Origin: Acinetobacter pittii ATCC 19004 = CIP 70.29
GTDB lineage: Bacteria > Pseudomonadota > Gammaproteobacteria > Pseudomonadales > Moraxellaceae
Length of the DNA stretch: 64,000 nt
Assembly: GCF_000369045.1 (NCBI RefSeq)
Contig: NZ_KB849786.1
Location: 1,215,743 to 1,279,742 of the forward strand
Direction of reading: 5' to 3'
The notes beneath the pieces are model-generated. The model was not told where the DNA came from, made no database searches, and was given only the letters and a program-made list of their open reading frames with translations. A program made the translations under genes and the position numbers. Position 1 is the first letter of the stretch, and each line of letters starts with the position of its first letter. Positions 25,062-33,706 of this stretch are shown here, one piece after another.

Positions 25062-26267
25062 TTAAGGAACAATTACAAAATCAGGATTTGCTATTGCAAA
25101 AACAGCTTCACGGTCTGCAACTGGTGGATAAATCCAGACAGTATTAATTTCCTGTTTAATTTTTTTCGCTTCTTCACGCACAAATTGAACTTGTCGATCC
25201 CAACCTTCGGTATAAAGTGCACCCCAAGGACCTAAGTCAACACAAGTTACATATTTTGGTTGGCTGTATGGATGAAGGGGTAAATCAACTAATTCTGCCG
25301 CAGCATTGTAACCCGCTACACGGCCTAGGCTCATGGCGTGCTGACACGACATCACGTTAAAATTCCCTAAATCATCAGTTGGAACTTTTACAGTATCGCC
25401 AGTCACAAAAATATTTTTTGCTTCAGGTGCATGTAAATAGGCATCCCCTAAAATACGGCCTAAATTATCTTTTTCACCAGTAACTTGAGAGGTGAGTGGG
25501 TTGGCTCGCATACCGGCAGTCCAGATCACGGTTTCTGATTCAATTTTTTCGCCATTAGAAAGTGTTACCCCTGATGCATCTAGTGCTGTAACTCGTAGCC
25601 CAGCTTTACCTTCCACACCAAGCTCGCTAAGAGCTTCTCGAATAACGGTAGCAGCTTGGTCACCCATCGCCGCGCCAATTTCTGTTGAGGAATCAACTAA
25701 AACTACACGGACATCAGTTGCACCTAAAATGCTACGCAGACGTTCAGGCATTTCGGTAACAGTTTCTAACCCGGTAAGACCACCACCTGCAACGACCACC
25801 GTATTACGCGCTGCATTTGCAGGTTTATTTGCTAAGTTTTTAAGGTGCTGATCTAGTTTTTCTGCATCTTCTAGGGTGCTTACACTAAATCCATATTCGG
25901 TAAGGCCTGGTATAGGTGGCATAAAAGTCGTACTACCGGTTGCCAGAATAAAACGATCATAGCTTAAGGTTTGATTGTTGCCATCAGTGGTTGAAACTTC
26001 GATGGTCTGTTGGTCGACATCAATTTTATTTACCCAACCTGCCAGAAATTTAACTCCCACCACACTTAATAACTCTGAAATATCAGGGTTCATGTTTTCA
26101 AGCACAGCTTCATAAAGACGAGGACGGATCCCAACATTCGGGCTAGGGGAAACCATCACCACTTCAATGTTTTGTTCTTGCGAAGCTAAGTGAATTGCTC
26201 TTTGTGCAGCAAGTGCAGCCCATAAACCAGCAAAGCCAGAACCTGCAATAATAATACGCTTACTCAT
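25062..26267 (-). CDS. NDH-2-like FAD/NAD(P) pyridine nucleotide-disulfide oxidoreductase
   Basis: About 401 residues from the ATG at 26267 (AAGGA ribosome site; an upstream start at 26303 lacks one). Two dinucleotide folds are visible: IIIAGSGFAGLWAAL at the N terminus for FAD and VVVAGGGLTGLETVTEM for NADH, followed by IFVTGDTVKVP. This is the type II NADH dehydrogenase / sulfide:quinone reductase fold. It lies downstream of an Rrf2 regulator on the same strand, so it may be a redox- or nitrosative-stress enzyme. The electron acceptor is unknown. Confidence 0.8.
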   Translation of the reverse strand: MSKRIIIAGSGFAGLWAALAAQRAIHLASQEQNIEVVMVSPSPNVGIRPRLYEAVLENMNPDISELLSVVGVKFLAGWVNKIDVDQQTIEVSTTDGNNQTLSYDRFILATGSTTFMPPIPGLTEYGFSVSTLEDAEKLDQHLKNLANKPANAARNTVVVAGGGLTGLETVTEMPERLRSILGATDVRVVLVDSSTEIGAAMGDQAATVIREALSELGVEGKAGLRVTALDASGVTLSNGEKIESETVIWTAGMRANPLTSQVTGEKDNLGRILGDAYLHAPEAKNIFVTGDTVKVPTDDLGNFNVMSCQHAMSLGRVAGYNAAAELVDLPLHPYSQPKYVTCVDLGPWGALYTEGWDRQVQFVREEAKKIKQEINTVWIYPPVADREAVFAIANPDFVIVP

Positions 26268-26425
26268 TTGATTATCCTTTTGATAGATTTTCGGACAGCA
26301 CATTCCTGCTCATCACAAAATTTAAGGTGAGAGAATCCTTTCTCTGATTGTCCGAAAAATCTGAGAAGGCGTTTAAAACGATTAGGGGGTGTTATTGCTC
26401 TAGGGTTTGAGACCCTTTCAGTTCA

Positions 26426-26974
26426 TTAGTCGGGAGTATCCCGCGATATTTTACTTTTCCGCATTTTTGCTGTTCTTCCTTCAATGCGTTCATTGATCCA
26501 ACCATTTACATCACTAAAAAATACGTCGGGGGCATAACGGCCAAAACGGTCTGCAATATCGCCAAGTGTATGAGCACCTAAAGCGTCTCGCATAGCTTTT
26601 TCGGCTTGTAGCATGACAGCATGTACTGCACATACACCACTGGTTGCCCAATCTGGCGGGGCATTGTTAAAGACTGCACATTTACCACGCACTTCTTGGC
26701 ACTCAAAAAGCGGTTTTTCACCTTCAATTGCATTCACGATATCTAAAAAACTGATTTCGTGAGCAGATCGGGCGAGTAAATATCCACCACGAACACCTTC
26801 TTGAGCAATAACGAGACCTGCCTTTTCAAGTTTAGGAAAAATCTTGGCCATAAAACTCGGAGAGACTCCTTGTAATTCGGCAAGATCCTTACTACTTAAA
26901 GGTTTATCTTCATTGTTCACAAGAAAAAGAAGACAGTGAATCGCATACTCGACGCTACTAGTGATATAAGCCAT
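26426..26974 (-). CDS. Rrf2-family transcriptional regulator (IscR/NsrR type)
   Basis: The protein has 182 residues. An N-terminal winged helix is present (SSVEYAIHCLLFL then LAELQGVSPSFMAKIFPKLEKAG). Three cysteines, in FECQEVRGKCAVF and TSGVCAVH, have the spacing of Fe-S ligands in Rrf2 sensors. An extended C-terminal tail follows. Two large palindromes (26999-27025 and 27039-27065) lie just upstream, which suggests autoregulation with control of the flavoprotein gene behind it. Confidence 0.85.
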   Translation of the reverse strand: MAYITSSVEYAIHCLLFLVNNEDKPLSSKDLAELQGVSPSFMAKIFPKLEKAGLVIAQEGVRGGYLLARSAHEISFLDIVNAIEGEKPLFECQEVRGKCAVFNNAPPDWATSGVCAVHAVMLQAEKAMRDALGAHTLGDIADRFGRYAPDVFFSDVNGWINERIEGRTAKMRKSKISRDTPD

Positions 26975-26998
26975 TTAATTTCATAATTGATCAACTAC

Positions 26999-27025
26999 AA
27001 ACACAGACTAATGTAGTCTGTGTTT
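26999..27025. promoter_or_regulatory. 12-bp palindrome, probable Rrf2 operator 1
   Basis: aaacacagacta-atg-tagtctgtgttt has perfect 12-bp arms 25 bp upstream of the Rrf2 gene. Its core GACTA-N3-TAGTC resembles IscR-class sites. Confidence 0.7.
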
Positions 27026-27038
27026 TAAGTCAACAATA

Positions 27039-27065
27039 AAACTAGGATAAAGTTAGTCCTAGTTT
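27039..27065. promoter_or_regulatory. Second palindrome, probable Rrf2 operator 2
   Basis: aaactagga-N9-tcctagttt has perfect 9-bp arms, centred 40 bp from operator 1 (about four helical turns). Confidence 0.6.
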
Positions 27066-27363
27066 AAAGAGGGTTATTTAAAAGTGTTAACTATGAATGT
27101 ATCTTATTGAATAATTTAAATTTTATTAAATAAACAGATTTTAATAATTTATAAAAAATATTTTATTAAGTTCTCTGAATCGTAAGAATGTCTAACAGGT
27201 GTTTAATCAAATAGTTCACCACTTATAAGTAAGATAGATGAAACGGAATAGGCATTTATCATTTATTTATAGAGTTATTTAAATTATATTTACGTAGATT
27301 GTTTTACTTAAAATATTAAATAGATTTATCTGAATAAAAATATTTTTTTATATAGCATGATGA
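27066..27363. other. A+T-rich intergenic stretch
   Basis: About 300 bp with no gene, repeat or terminator that I can support. It presumably carries the promoter of the small membrane-protein gene. Confidence 0.4.
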
Positions 27364-27750
27364 ATGAATAAGAGAGTTGTTTTGAAAACTGAATTTATTA
27401 TTAGATGTATTTATGCACTTTGCCTTATCGGTGCAGGGTTCAACCATTTACAAACAGTTTTGATGCATGGTTTGTTTTGGGACTATAACAATGCGCCTTT
27501 ATTTACTTGTATTTATTGGACATCTTTAACGTTTATTGATCCACTTGCAGCAATTCTTCTATTTTATAGACCTCGTATCGGCTTAATTCTAACTTTTCTT
27601 ATTATATTTAGTGATGTCATTCACAACACTTGGATTACATTAAAGGTAGGGCGAGACTTGCTCAACTATATGTATATTTCCCAATTTTTATTTCTGGTTT
27701 TTGTTGTGTGCACAATTAAGTTTCCTTGGAAGGCACATAAGACAAGTTAA
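27364..27750 (+). CDS. Small integral membrane protein of unknown function
   Basis: The protein has 128 residues with four predicted membrane helices (about residues 9-28, 46-66, 70-86 and 103-121). I do not recognise a family with confidence; the length and helix pattern resemble small DoxX-like proteins. A TTG at 27382 with AAGAGAG five bases upstream is a plausible alternative start. It is monocistronic and ends at a shared bidirectional terminator. Confidence 0.6.
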   Translation: MNKRVVLKTEFIIRCIYALCLIGAGFNHLQTVLMHGLFWDYNNAPLFTCIYWTSLTFIDPLAAILLFYRPRIGLILTFLIIFSDVIHNTWITLKVGRDLLNYMYISQFLFLVFVVCTIKFPWKAHKTS

Positions 27751-27760
27751 AATATTAAGA

Positions 27761-27792
27761 TTGGAGAGCAAAAGCATTCTTTTACTCTCCAA
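27761..27792. terminator. Bidirectional terminator
   Basis: ttggagag / ctctccaa arms extended by aaaag / ctttt, located between convergent genes. Confidence 0.8.
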
Positions 27793-27807
27793 ATAATTTC
27801 TTCAAAC

Positions 27808-28827
27808 TTACGAACGCCACCAATAATTTTCGACATTTGGTTCATTAAGATTCAAGAGTTCACCCATTTGCGGTGTGCTAATGGCTAAATTATTTTCATG
27901 AGCTAAACCGACAATACGTTCAAACGGGTCATCCCAAGCATGAAGCGCCAAGTCAAAAGTACCGTTGTGTACAGGCAACAAATGGCGTCCTTTTAAGTCG
28001 ATATGCGCTTGTAACGTTTGCTCTGGCTGCATGTGGACATCAGGCCATTCAGGGTCGTAAGCACCAGTTTCTAACATGGTCAGATCAAATGGGCCATAAC
28101 GATGTCCAATCTCTTTAAACCCATCGAAATATCCCGTATCTCCACTAAAAAATACACGTAAGTCATTATCAATAATCACCCACGATGCCCAAAGTGTCGC
28201 ATTGCTATCGCCCATACCACGGCCTGAAAAATGATGGGCAGGGGTAGCCACCAATTTTAGTCCATCTACCTGTGTGGTATCCCACCAATCAAGTTGTTGA
28301 ACTTTTTCTGCTGGAATTCCCCATTTAATGAGTGTGTCACCCACACCAAGCGGAGTTAAGAAATGCTCAACTTTATCGTTAAGCTGTATTACTGCATGGT
28401 AGTCGAGATGGTCGTAGTGGTTATGCGACAAAATCACGCCTTTAATGGGTGGTAATTCGGCAATGTTAATTGGGGGCTGATGGAAACGTTTTGGTCCAAG
28501 CCATTGAAAAGGTGATGCACGCTCTGAAAAAACTGGGTCGGTTAACCAAAATTCATTTTGCAGTTTTAGTAAGATAGTTGAGTGGCCCAAGCGAAATAGA
28601 GAGCGATCGGGTGCACTTAATAACTGCTCTTTCGACAAACTTAAAATAGGAATTTCTTTGTTTGGAACGGTGTCTTTTGGTTTGTTAAATAAAAACTTCC
28701 ACATGAGCTGAAGTGTTTTGCCAAAAGAAGGCTTGTGTTGATTGGGACGCGTATTTCTAAATTTGCCATTGTGCTGTTGAGATGGCATTAAGGGAGAAGG
28801 CAAGTCTGTTGTGTTTGAAATAGTCAT
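27808..28827 (-). CDS. MBL-fold metallo-hydrolase (UlaG/NAPE-PLD-like)
   Basis: The protein has 339 residues. Metal-binding motifs are clear: SHNHYDHLDYHAV, then ATPAHHFSGRG, FFSGDTGYFDGF, and a late LLPVHNGTFDLALH histidine. This pattern matches the UlaG/NAPE-PLD branch (lactonase or phosphodiesterase). The N-terminal ~50 residues are a variable extension. An AAGGA ribosome site precedes the start. The TetR-family gene follows upstream on the same strand, with related half-sites in both promoters. The substrate is unknown. Confidence 0.83.
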   Translation of the reverse strand: MTISNTTDLPSPLMPSQQHNGKFRNTRPNQHKPSFGKTLQLMWKFLFNKPKDTVPNKEIPILSLSKEQLLSAPDRSLFRLGHSTILLKLQNEFWLTDPVFSERASPFQWLGPKRFHQPPINIAELPPIKGVILSHNHYDHLDYHAVIQLNDKVEHFLTPLGVGDTLIKWGIPAEKVQQLDWWDTTQVDGLKLVATPAHHFSGRGMGDSNATLWASWVIIDNDLRVFFSGDTGYFDGFKEIGHRYGPFDLTMLETGAYDPEWPDVHMQPEQTLQAHIDLKGRHLLPVHNGTFDLALHAWDDPFERIVGLAHENNLAISTPQMGELLNLNEPNVENYWWRS

Positions 28828-28903
28828 CTTGTTTTTCCTTATTGGAACAAACCTATATGTGCAAATAAGAACTTGGGCTAAGTGCTTATTTTGATTTATT
28901 TAA

Positions 28904-28923
28904 ATGAGTATTTGCTCACTCAT
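28904..28923. promoter_or_regulatory. Possible TetR operator upstream of the MBL gene
   Basis: atgagt (28904-28909) and actcat (28918-28923) form an inverted pair sharing the tgagt/actca half-sites of the palindrome at 29552, but with wider spacing. Confidence 0.4.
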
Positions 28924-28967
28924 TAATTGGTTTAAAAATAAGGACGCCGCGCATCCTTAACTTTTAT

Positions 28968-29537
28968 CTAAATTGAAACTGCATGCCAAAACGCTTCAAA
29001 ACCAGATTTACGATAAAGCTCGGCCTGAGAAGGGTCTTGGGCAATAAAATTAAGTGTAACTTCTGCAAGCGCACCTAAAATTGAAGCAATAAATAACGGT
29101 GGATAGTCTCTTAATTTTCCATCATTAATACATTCTTGAATGTTTTGGGTGAGATCACAAAAGGTTTGCATGCCAATTTGTTTGCTTTGCTCAGTAATTT
29201 GTTCCGAGGTCGAAAGCTGCGCCATTACTTTACGTTTAAGAGGGGCTTCTAGACTCCAGTCCAAATAACTTTGCCAGATATGTGACATTTGTATTTGCAG
29301 GTCAGCGTTAGTGGGGTAACTAAGCATCATCACCTGACGTAACTCAGCCTTTAGCGAAAGATATAACTGGTTAAGCAGCTCTTCTTTATTACTAAAATAG
29401 GTAAATAAAGTACCTTCTGCCACGCCAGCAACTTTGGCAATTTTTGAGGTAGACGCACGTTCGCCAAGCTCTGCTAATGTTTCAATAGCAGCACTTAAAA
29501 TTGCATTACGTTTATCTTCACTACGAGGACGAGCCAT
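28968..29537 (-). CDS. TetR-family regulator
   Basis: About 189 residues from the ATG at 29537. The HTH is clear (KIAKVAGVAEGTLFTYFSNKEELLNQLY). The remainder is helical and ligand-binding. A perfect palindrome 15 bp upstream (29552-29569) suggests autorepression, and similar half-sites precede the MBL gene just downstream, its probable target. Confidence 0.85.
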   Translation of the reverse strand: MARPRSEDKRNAILSAAIETLAELGERASTSKIAKVAGVAEGTLFTYFSNKEELLNQLYLSLKAELRQVMMLSYPTNADLQIQMSHIWQSYLDWSLEAPLKRKVMAQLSTSEQITEQSKQIGMQTFCDLTQNIQECINDGKLRDYPPLFIASILGALAEVTLNFIAQDPSQAELYRKSGFEAFWHAVSI

Positions 29538-29551
29538 ATACAAAAATATTA

Positions 29552-29569
29552 ATTGAGTGATTACTCAAT
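29552..29569. promoter_or_regulatory. TetR operator palindrome
   Basis: attgagt-gatt-actcaat, perfect 7-bp arms immediately upstream of the TetR-family gene. Confidence 0.65.
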
Positions 29570-29630
29570 CATACATAAAAATATGAGCAGTGCAAGCGAA
29601 ATAGAATTTTACTGTCATAAATTTAATATT

Positions 29631-30566
29631 TTATAAATTATTCATAAGCTGCAATATTTGGCTCTTACACCATACGATTTGGTGTTCATGGGCCTTTTGC
29701 TGATCCCAATATAAATTCATCTGATATCCAACAATATCTATCGGTAGTGGATGCACCTTAATTTGAGGGTAAGTATCTTTAAAATGAGCAATTTGACATT
29801 GAGGAATCGTGAGTAAATGGTCTATTTGTGTAATTAATCGGATTGCCGTTTCATATTGTTGGCAGCGGAAACTAATCGATCTTTTGATACCTTGTTTAGA
29901 TAAGAAAAAATCTTCAAAAACACGACCTGTAGGACGAGAGGACACTGTAATGTGTTTAGCTTCTAAATAAATTTCTTTGGTTAGGTTTGTTTTGGATAAT
30001 AAAGGATGCTGCTTACGACTTATTACTACAAATTGATCTTTAGTAAGGCATTCATAACCAATGCTATCTTCAACCGAATGTTGAACATCAATCGCAAAAT
30101 CGATTTTCCCCGTAGAAAGCTCATGTCTTAAGTTTTTACGATCAATGCGTACGCTATTTAACTGTAAATTAGGATTAAATTGAGTTAAGTGCTGAATAAT
30201 AGAGGGTAAAAAAATTCCTTCATACTCATCATTCATAGCAATTGTGAGATGCTTTAAATCTCGTGCTGGCACAAAGTCATGCGTGCTTTGAATTGCTTGA
30301 TGCATAAGTTGTAATGACTGTTCAATTTTAGGCCATAAACGTTTGGCTAAAGGTGATGGAACAACACCGTGTCCATCTCGAATAAATAATGGGTCATTAA
30401 AATGATCACGTAAACGTGCCAAAGCATGGCTAACAGCAGGTTGACTTAGAAAAAGTTGTTCACTGGCCCGTGTTAGATTTTTTTCTTTATAAATTGCCAC
30501 AAATACACGAAATAAATTCAGGTCAATACGAGCAAGAGAGGCAATATTATTATTCATTTCATTCAT
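29631..30566 (-). CDS. LysR-family regulator of the acyl-CoA operon
   Basis: The protein has 311 residues. The N-terminal HTH is DLNLFRVFVAIYKEKNLTRASEQLFLSQPAVSHALARL in pattern (about residues 15-52). The C-terminal effector domain follows (TIAMNDEYEG, SRPTGRVFEDFFLS). It is divergent from the SDR-led operon at 30745, with a 178-bp gap, the usual layout for LysR control of a catabolic operon. ATGs at the start and at codon 4 are both possible. Confidence 0.87.
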   Translation of the reverse strand: MNEMNNNIASLARIDLNLFRVFVAIYKEKNLTRASEQLFLSQPAVSHALARLRDHFNDPLFIRDGHGVVPSPLAKRLWPKIEQSLQLMHQAIQSTHDFVPARDLKHLTIAMNDEYEGIFLPSIIQHLTQFNPNLQLNSVRIDRKNLRHELSTGKIDFAIDVQHSVEDSIGYECLTKDQFVVISRKQHPLLSKTNLTKEIYLEAKHITVSSRPTGRVFEDFFLSKQGIKRSISFRCQQYETAIRLITQIDHLLTIPQCQIAHFKDTYPQIKVHPLPIDIVGYQMNLYWDQQKAHEHQIVWCKSQILQLMNNL

Positions 30567-30744
30567 AGTTTGTTATTCAAACAATTCATTTTATTCATTG
30601 TAACAAGTTAGATATGGTCAGGAAATAGCATAAGAAATAGAGTGATTAATACTGTGAATTTTGAATGTAGCGCTTGTGGTAACCAAATTTAGAAGCGTTG
30701 ATTACAACTAATTTTTATAAAACCTATGAACATAAGGAAATGAT

Positions 30745-31509
30745 ATGGTAACACATTTATTTGATTTGACTGGAAAAATAGCCTTAGTTACAGGTGCAAG
30801 CCGTGGTATTGGTGAGGAAATTGCCAAACTTTTAGCAGAACAAGGTGCACATGTAATTGTATCTAGTCGCAAGATTGAAGATTGCCAACGCGTTGCTAAT
30901 GAAATTATTGCAGCAAACGGTAAAGCGGAGGCAGCCGCTTGTCATGTGGGTAAACTCGAAGATATTGCAGCAATTTTTGAATATATTCGTAAAGAACACG
31001 GTCGTTTAGATATTTTAGTCAATAATGCGGCCGCCAACCCTTATTTTGGTCATATTCTAGATACAGATATTGGGGCCTATAACAAAACGGTTGAAGTCAA
31101 TATTCGTGGATATTTCTTCATGTCTATTGAAGCGGGTAAATTAATGAAAGAACAGGGTAGCGGTGCAATTGTTAATACCGCATCTGTAAATGCCCTACAA
31201 CCCGGAGACCGACAAGGTATTTATTCTATTACCAAAGCTGCGGTGGTGAATATGACCAAAGCCTTTGCAAAAGAATGTGGACCATTGGGCATTCGAGTGA
31301 ATGCTTTATTACCGGGTCTTACCAAGACCAAATTTGCTTCGGCACTATTTGAAAATGAAGATATTTATAAAAGCTGGATGGACACAATTCCATTACGCCG
31401 TCATGCAGAACCACGTGAAATGGCTGGAACTGTACTTTATTTAGTGTCAGATGCTGCGAGTTACACCAATGGTGAATGTATTGTGGTTGATGGCGGTTTA
31501 ACTATTTAG
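30745..31509 (+). CDS. SDR-family oxidoreductase (operon gene 1)
   Basis: The protein has 254 residues. The cofactor motif TGASRGIGEEIAKLL, NNAA (VNNAAANPYF) and catalytic Ser-Tyr-Lys (NTASVNALQPGDRQGIYSITKAAV with YSITK) are present. It belongs to the 3-oxoacyl-reductase/DHRS4-like branch. It is the first gene of a LysR-controlled operon, 12 bp ahead of the second SDR, and probably oxidises a hydroxyacyl intermediate. Confidence 0.87.
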   Translation: MVTHLFDLTGKIALVTGASRGIGEEIAKLLAEQGAHVIVSSRKIEDCQRVANEIIAANGKAEAAACHVGKLEDIAAIFEYIRKEHGRLDILVNNAAANPYFGHILDTDIGAYNKTVEVNIRGYFFMSIEAGKLMKEQGSGAIVNTASVNALQPGDRQGIYSITKAAVVNMTKAFAKECGPLGIRVNALLPGLTKTKFASALFENEDIYKSWMDTIPLRRHAEPREMAGTVLYLVSDAASYTNGECIVVDGGLTI

Positions 31510-31521
31510 GGAGGAATAGCA

Positions 31522-32277
31522 ATGTACGAACATTATTCAGGTCAAGTGGTCTTAATCACAGGTGCGGCGAGTGGATTTGGTGCATTGCTGGCAGAGCAAC
31601 TGGCAAAGTATGGTGCAAAATTAGTGTTGGGTGACTTGAATATTGAAGGGTTAAATACTGTAGTTGAACCGCTACGCCAAGCAGGAGTAGAGGTGGTTGC
31701 GCAAGTGTGTGATGTCAGCTGTGAAGCAGATGTACAGGCTTTGGTGCAAAGTGCAGTTATTCAGTTTGGTAGAATCGATGTCGGGATCAATAATGCAGGT
31801 ATGAGTCCGCCTATGAAAAGCTTTATTGATACCGATGAAGCAGATTTGGATTTGAGTTTTGCCGTCAATGCCAAAGGTGTGTTCTTTGGAATGAAGCATC
31901 AAATTCGTCAGATGTTGCAACAAGGTGGGGGCATTATTCTGAATGTTGCTTCTGTTGCAGGTTTAGGCGCTGCTCCCAAATTGGCTGCCTATGCTGCGGC
32001 AAAGCATGCTGTGGTGGGATTAACCAAAACAGCAGCGGTTGAATATGCAAATAAAGGCATTCGAGTTAATGCAATTTGTCCATTTTATACAACCACCCCG
32101 ATGGTGGTCGACAGTGAACTCAAAGAGAAACAAGACTTTTTAGCGCAGGCCTCGCCAATGAAGCGTCTTGGCCATCCAAGTGAAGTGGTGGCAATGATGC
32201 TGATGATGTGTGCCAAAGAAAACTCATATCTCACAGGTCAAGCCATTGCAATTGATGGCGGTGTGACAGCTTATTAA
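31522..32277 (+). CDS. SDR-family oxidoreductase (operon gene 2)
   Basis: The protein has 251 residues. Classical SDR motifs TGAASGFGALLAEQL, NNAG (INNAGMSPPM) and YAAAKHAVVGLTK are present. A GGGAGG ribosome site lies between it and gene 1. It is distinct from gene 1 in sequence, so the operon encodes separate oxidation steps or stereochemistries. Confidence 0.87.
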   Translation: MYEHYSGQVVLITGAASGFGALLAEQLAKYGAKLVLGDLNIEGLNTVVEPLRQAGVEVVAQVCDVSCEADVQALVQSAVIQFGRIDVGINNAGMSPPMKSFIDTDEADLDLSFAVNAKGVFFGMKHQIRQMLQQGGGIILNVASVAGLGAAPKLAAYAAAKHAVVGLTKTAAVEYANKGIRVNAICPFYTTTPMVVDSELKEKQDFLAQASPMKRLGHPSEVVAMMLMMCAKENSYLTGQAIAIDGGVTAY

Positions 32278-32321
32278 AACATTTATTAAATACATCTTAT
32301 TCATATATTTAGGAAAAAATC

Positions 32322-33233
32322 ATGACAATTAATTTAAGCAATCGAGTGGCTATTGTTACAGGTGCAGGCGCAGGTCTAGGGCGGGAACATGCATTGTTAC
32401 TGGCTCGTTTGGGTGCAAAAGTGGTCGTGAATGATCTTGGTAGCGATGTGAACGGAAAAGGTGGCTCAACCATGGCGGCCCAAAAAGTCGTGGATGAAAT
32501 TATTGCTGCTGGTGGCGAGGCGATGGCAAATGGTGCTTCAGTCACTGATATTGAACAAGTTCAACAGATGGTAGATGAAACAATTGCCCGTTGGGGACGT
32601 GTAGATATTTTAATTAATAACGCTGGAATTCTTCGAGATAAAACTTTTAGCAAAATGTCACTAGATGACTTCCGTACCGTGATTGATGTCCACTTAATGG
32701 GGGCAGTAAATTGCACTAAAGCGGTATGGGATATTATGCGCGAGCAAAAATATGGTCGTATTGTTATGACGACTTCATCCTCTGGTCTATATGGCAACTT
32801 TGGGCAGTCCAACTACAGTGCTGCAAAAATGGCATTAGTTGGACTCATGCAGACACTGGCTTTAGAGGGTGAAAAATCTAATGTTCGGGTGAATTGTTTA
32901 GCACCAACAGCTGCAACGCGTATGCTTGAAGGATTATTACCCGAAGAAGCCCTTAAAGCACTTGCTCCAAGTGCGGTCAGTCCTGCAATCGCGACTTTGG
33001 TTAGCGAAGATGCACCTACCCGTATGATTCTTTGTGCGGGCGCAGGTAGTTTTGAAGCTGCCCACATTACCCTTACGCAAGGAATTTATTTAGGTACGGA
33101 TGAACAGGTTCCGCATGTTTTAGCACAACGTTTAGCTGATGTTTCAGACCGAACAGATGAGTTTGTTCCTGTCAGAGGAGGCGCTCAGGGCGAGCTTGAG
33201 CTGAAAAAGGCTTCATTAATGGCAGGAGAGTAA
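32322..33233 (+). CDS. SDR-family (3R)-hydroxyacyl-CoA dehydrogenase-like (MFE-2 type)
   Basis: The protein has 303 residues. TGAGAGLGREHALLLARLGAKVVVNDLG is the pattern of the dehydrogenase domain of peroxisomal multifunctional enzyme 2; NNAGILRDKTF and YSAAKMALVGLM complete it. The C-terminal ~60 residues extend beyond a classical SDR. It is followed after 2 bp by a MaoC hydratase, the natural partner for (3R)-hydroxyacyl-CoA. Confidence 0.87.
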   Translation: MTINLSNRVAIVTGAGAGLGREHALLLARLGAKVVVNDLGSDVNGKGGSTMAAQKVVDEIIAAGGEAMANGASVTDIEQVQQMVDETIARWGRVDILINNAGILRDKTFSKMSLDDFRTVIDVHLMGAVNCTKAVWDIMREQKYGRIVMTTSSSGLYGNFGQSNYSAAKMALVGLMQTLALEGEKSNVRVNCLAPTAATRMLEGLLPEEALKALAPSAVSPAIATLVSEDAPTRMILCAGAGSFEAAHITLTQGIYLGTDEQVPHVLAQRLADVSDRTDEFVPVRGGAQGELELKKASLMAGE

Positions 33234-33235
33234 TT

Positions 33236-33697
33236 TTGACAAAAAATACATTAAGCATCGACCAACTGGTTGAGTTGCAAGGCCAAGCATTAGGTAGCTC
33301 GCAATGGATGACCATTGATCAAAGCATGATTAATACCTTTGCGGATGTCACACAAGATCATCAATTTATTCATGTGGATGAAGAAGCTGCTCGTCAGACA
33401 CCTTTTGGGGGCACGATTGCCCACGGTTTTTTAACACTCTCTTTACTTTCAGCGATGGCCGCTCAGGTCTTGCCGACTGTACAGGGGCAGAAATCTGGCG
33501 TGAATTATGGCATCAATAATTTGCGTTTTATGAGTCCTGTACATAGCGGTAAGCGGGTGCGTGGAAATTTTCACTTAAAAAATATTTCCCAAAAAAATAA
33601 GGGAAGTTATCAGTTGATCATGGAAGTCACGATTGAAATCGAAGATCAGGCAAAACCGGCACTTGTGGCCGAGTGGCTTACACTTGTAAATGTATAG
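33236..33697 (+). CDS. MaoC-family (R)-enoyl-CoA hydratase
   Basis: The protein has 153 residues, starting at TTG. AGGAGAG lies five bases before it and the upstream stop is two bases away, so the unusual start is well supported. The hydratase motif FADVTQDHQFIHVDEEAARQTPFGGTIAHGFLTLSLL-like is present with catalytic Asp and His (D..QFIH). It hydrates a 2-enoyl-CoA to the (3R)-hydroxyacyl-CoA used by the preceding SDR. Confidence 0.87.
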   Translation: MTKNTLSIDQLVELQGQALGSSQWMTIDQSMINTFADVTQDHQFIHVDEEAARQTPFGGTIAHGFLTLSLLSAMAAQVLPTVQGQKSGVNYGINNLRFMSPVHSGKRVRGNFHLKNISQKNKGSYQLIMEVTIEIEDQAKPALVAEWLTLVNV

Positions 33698-33706
33698 GAA
33701 TAAACC

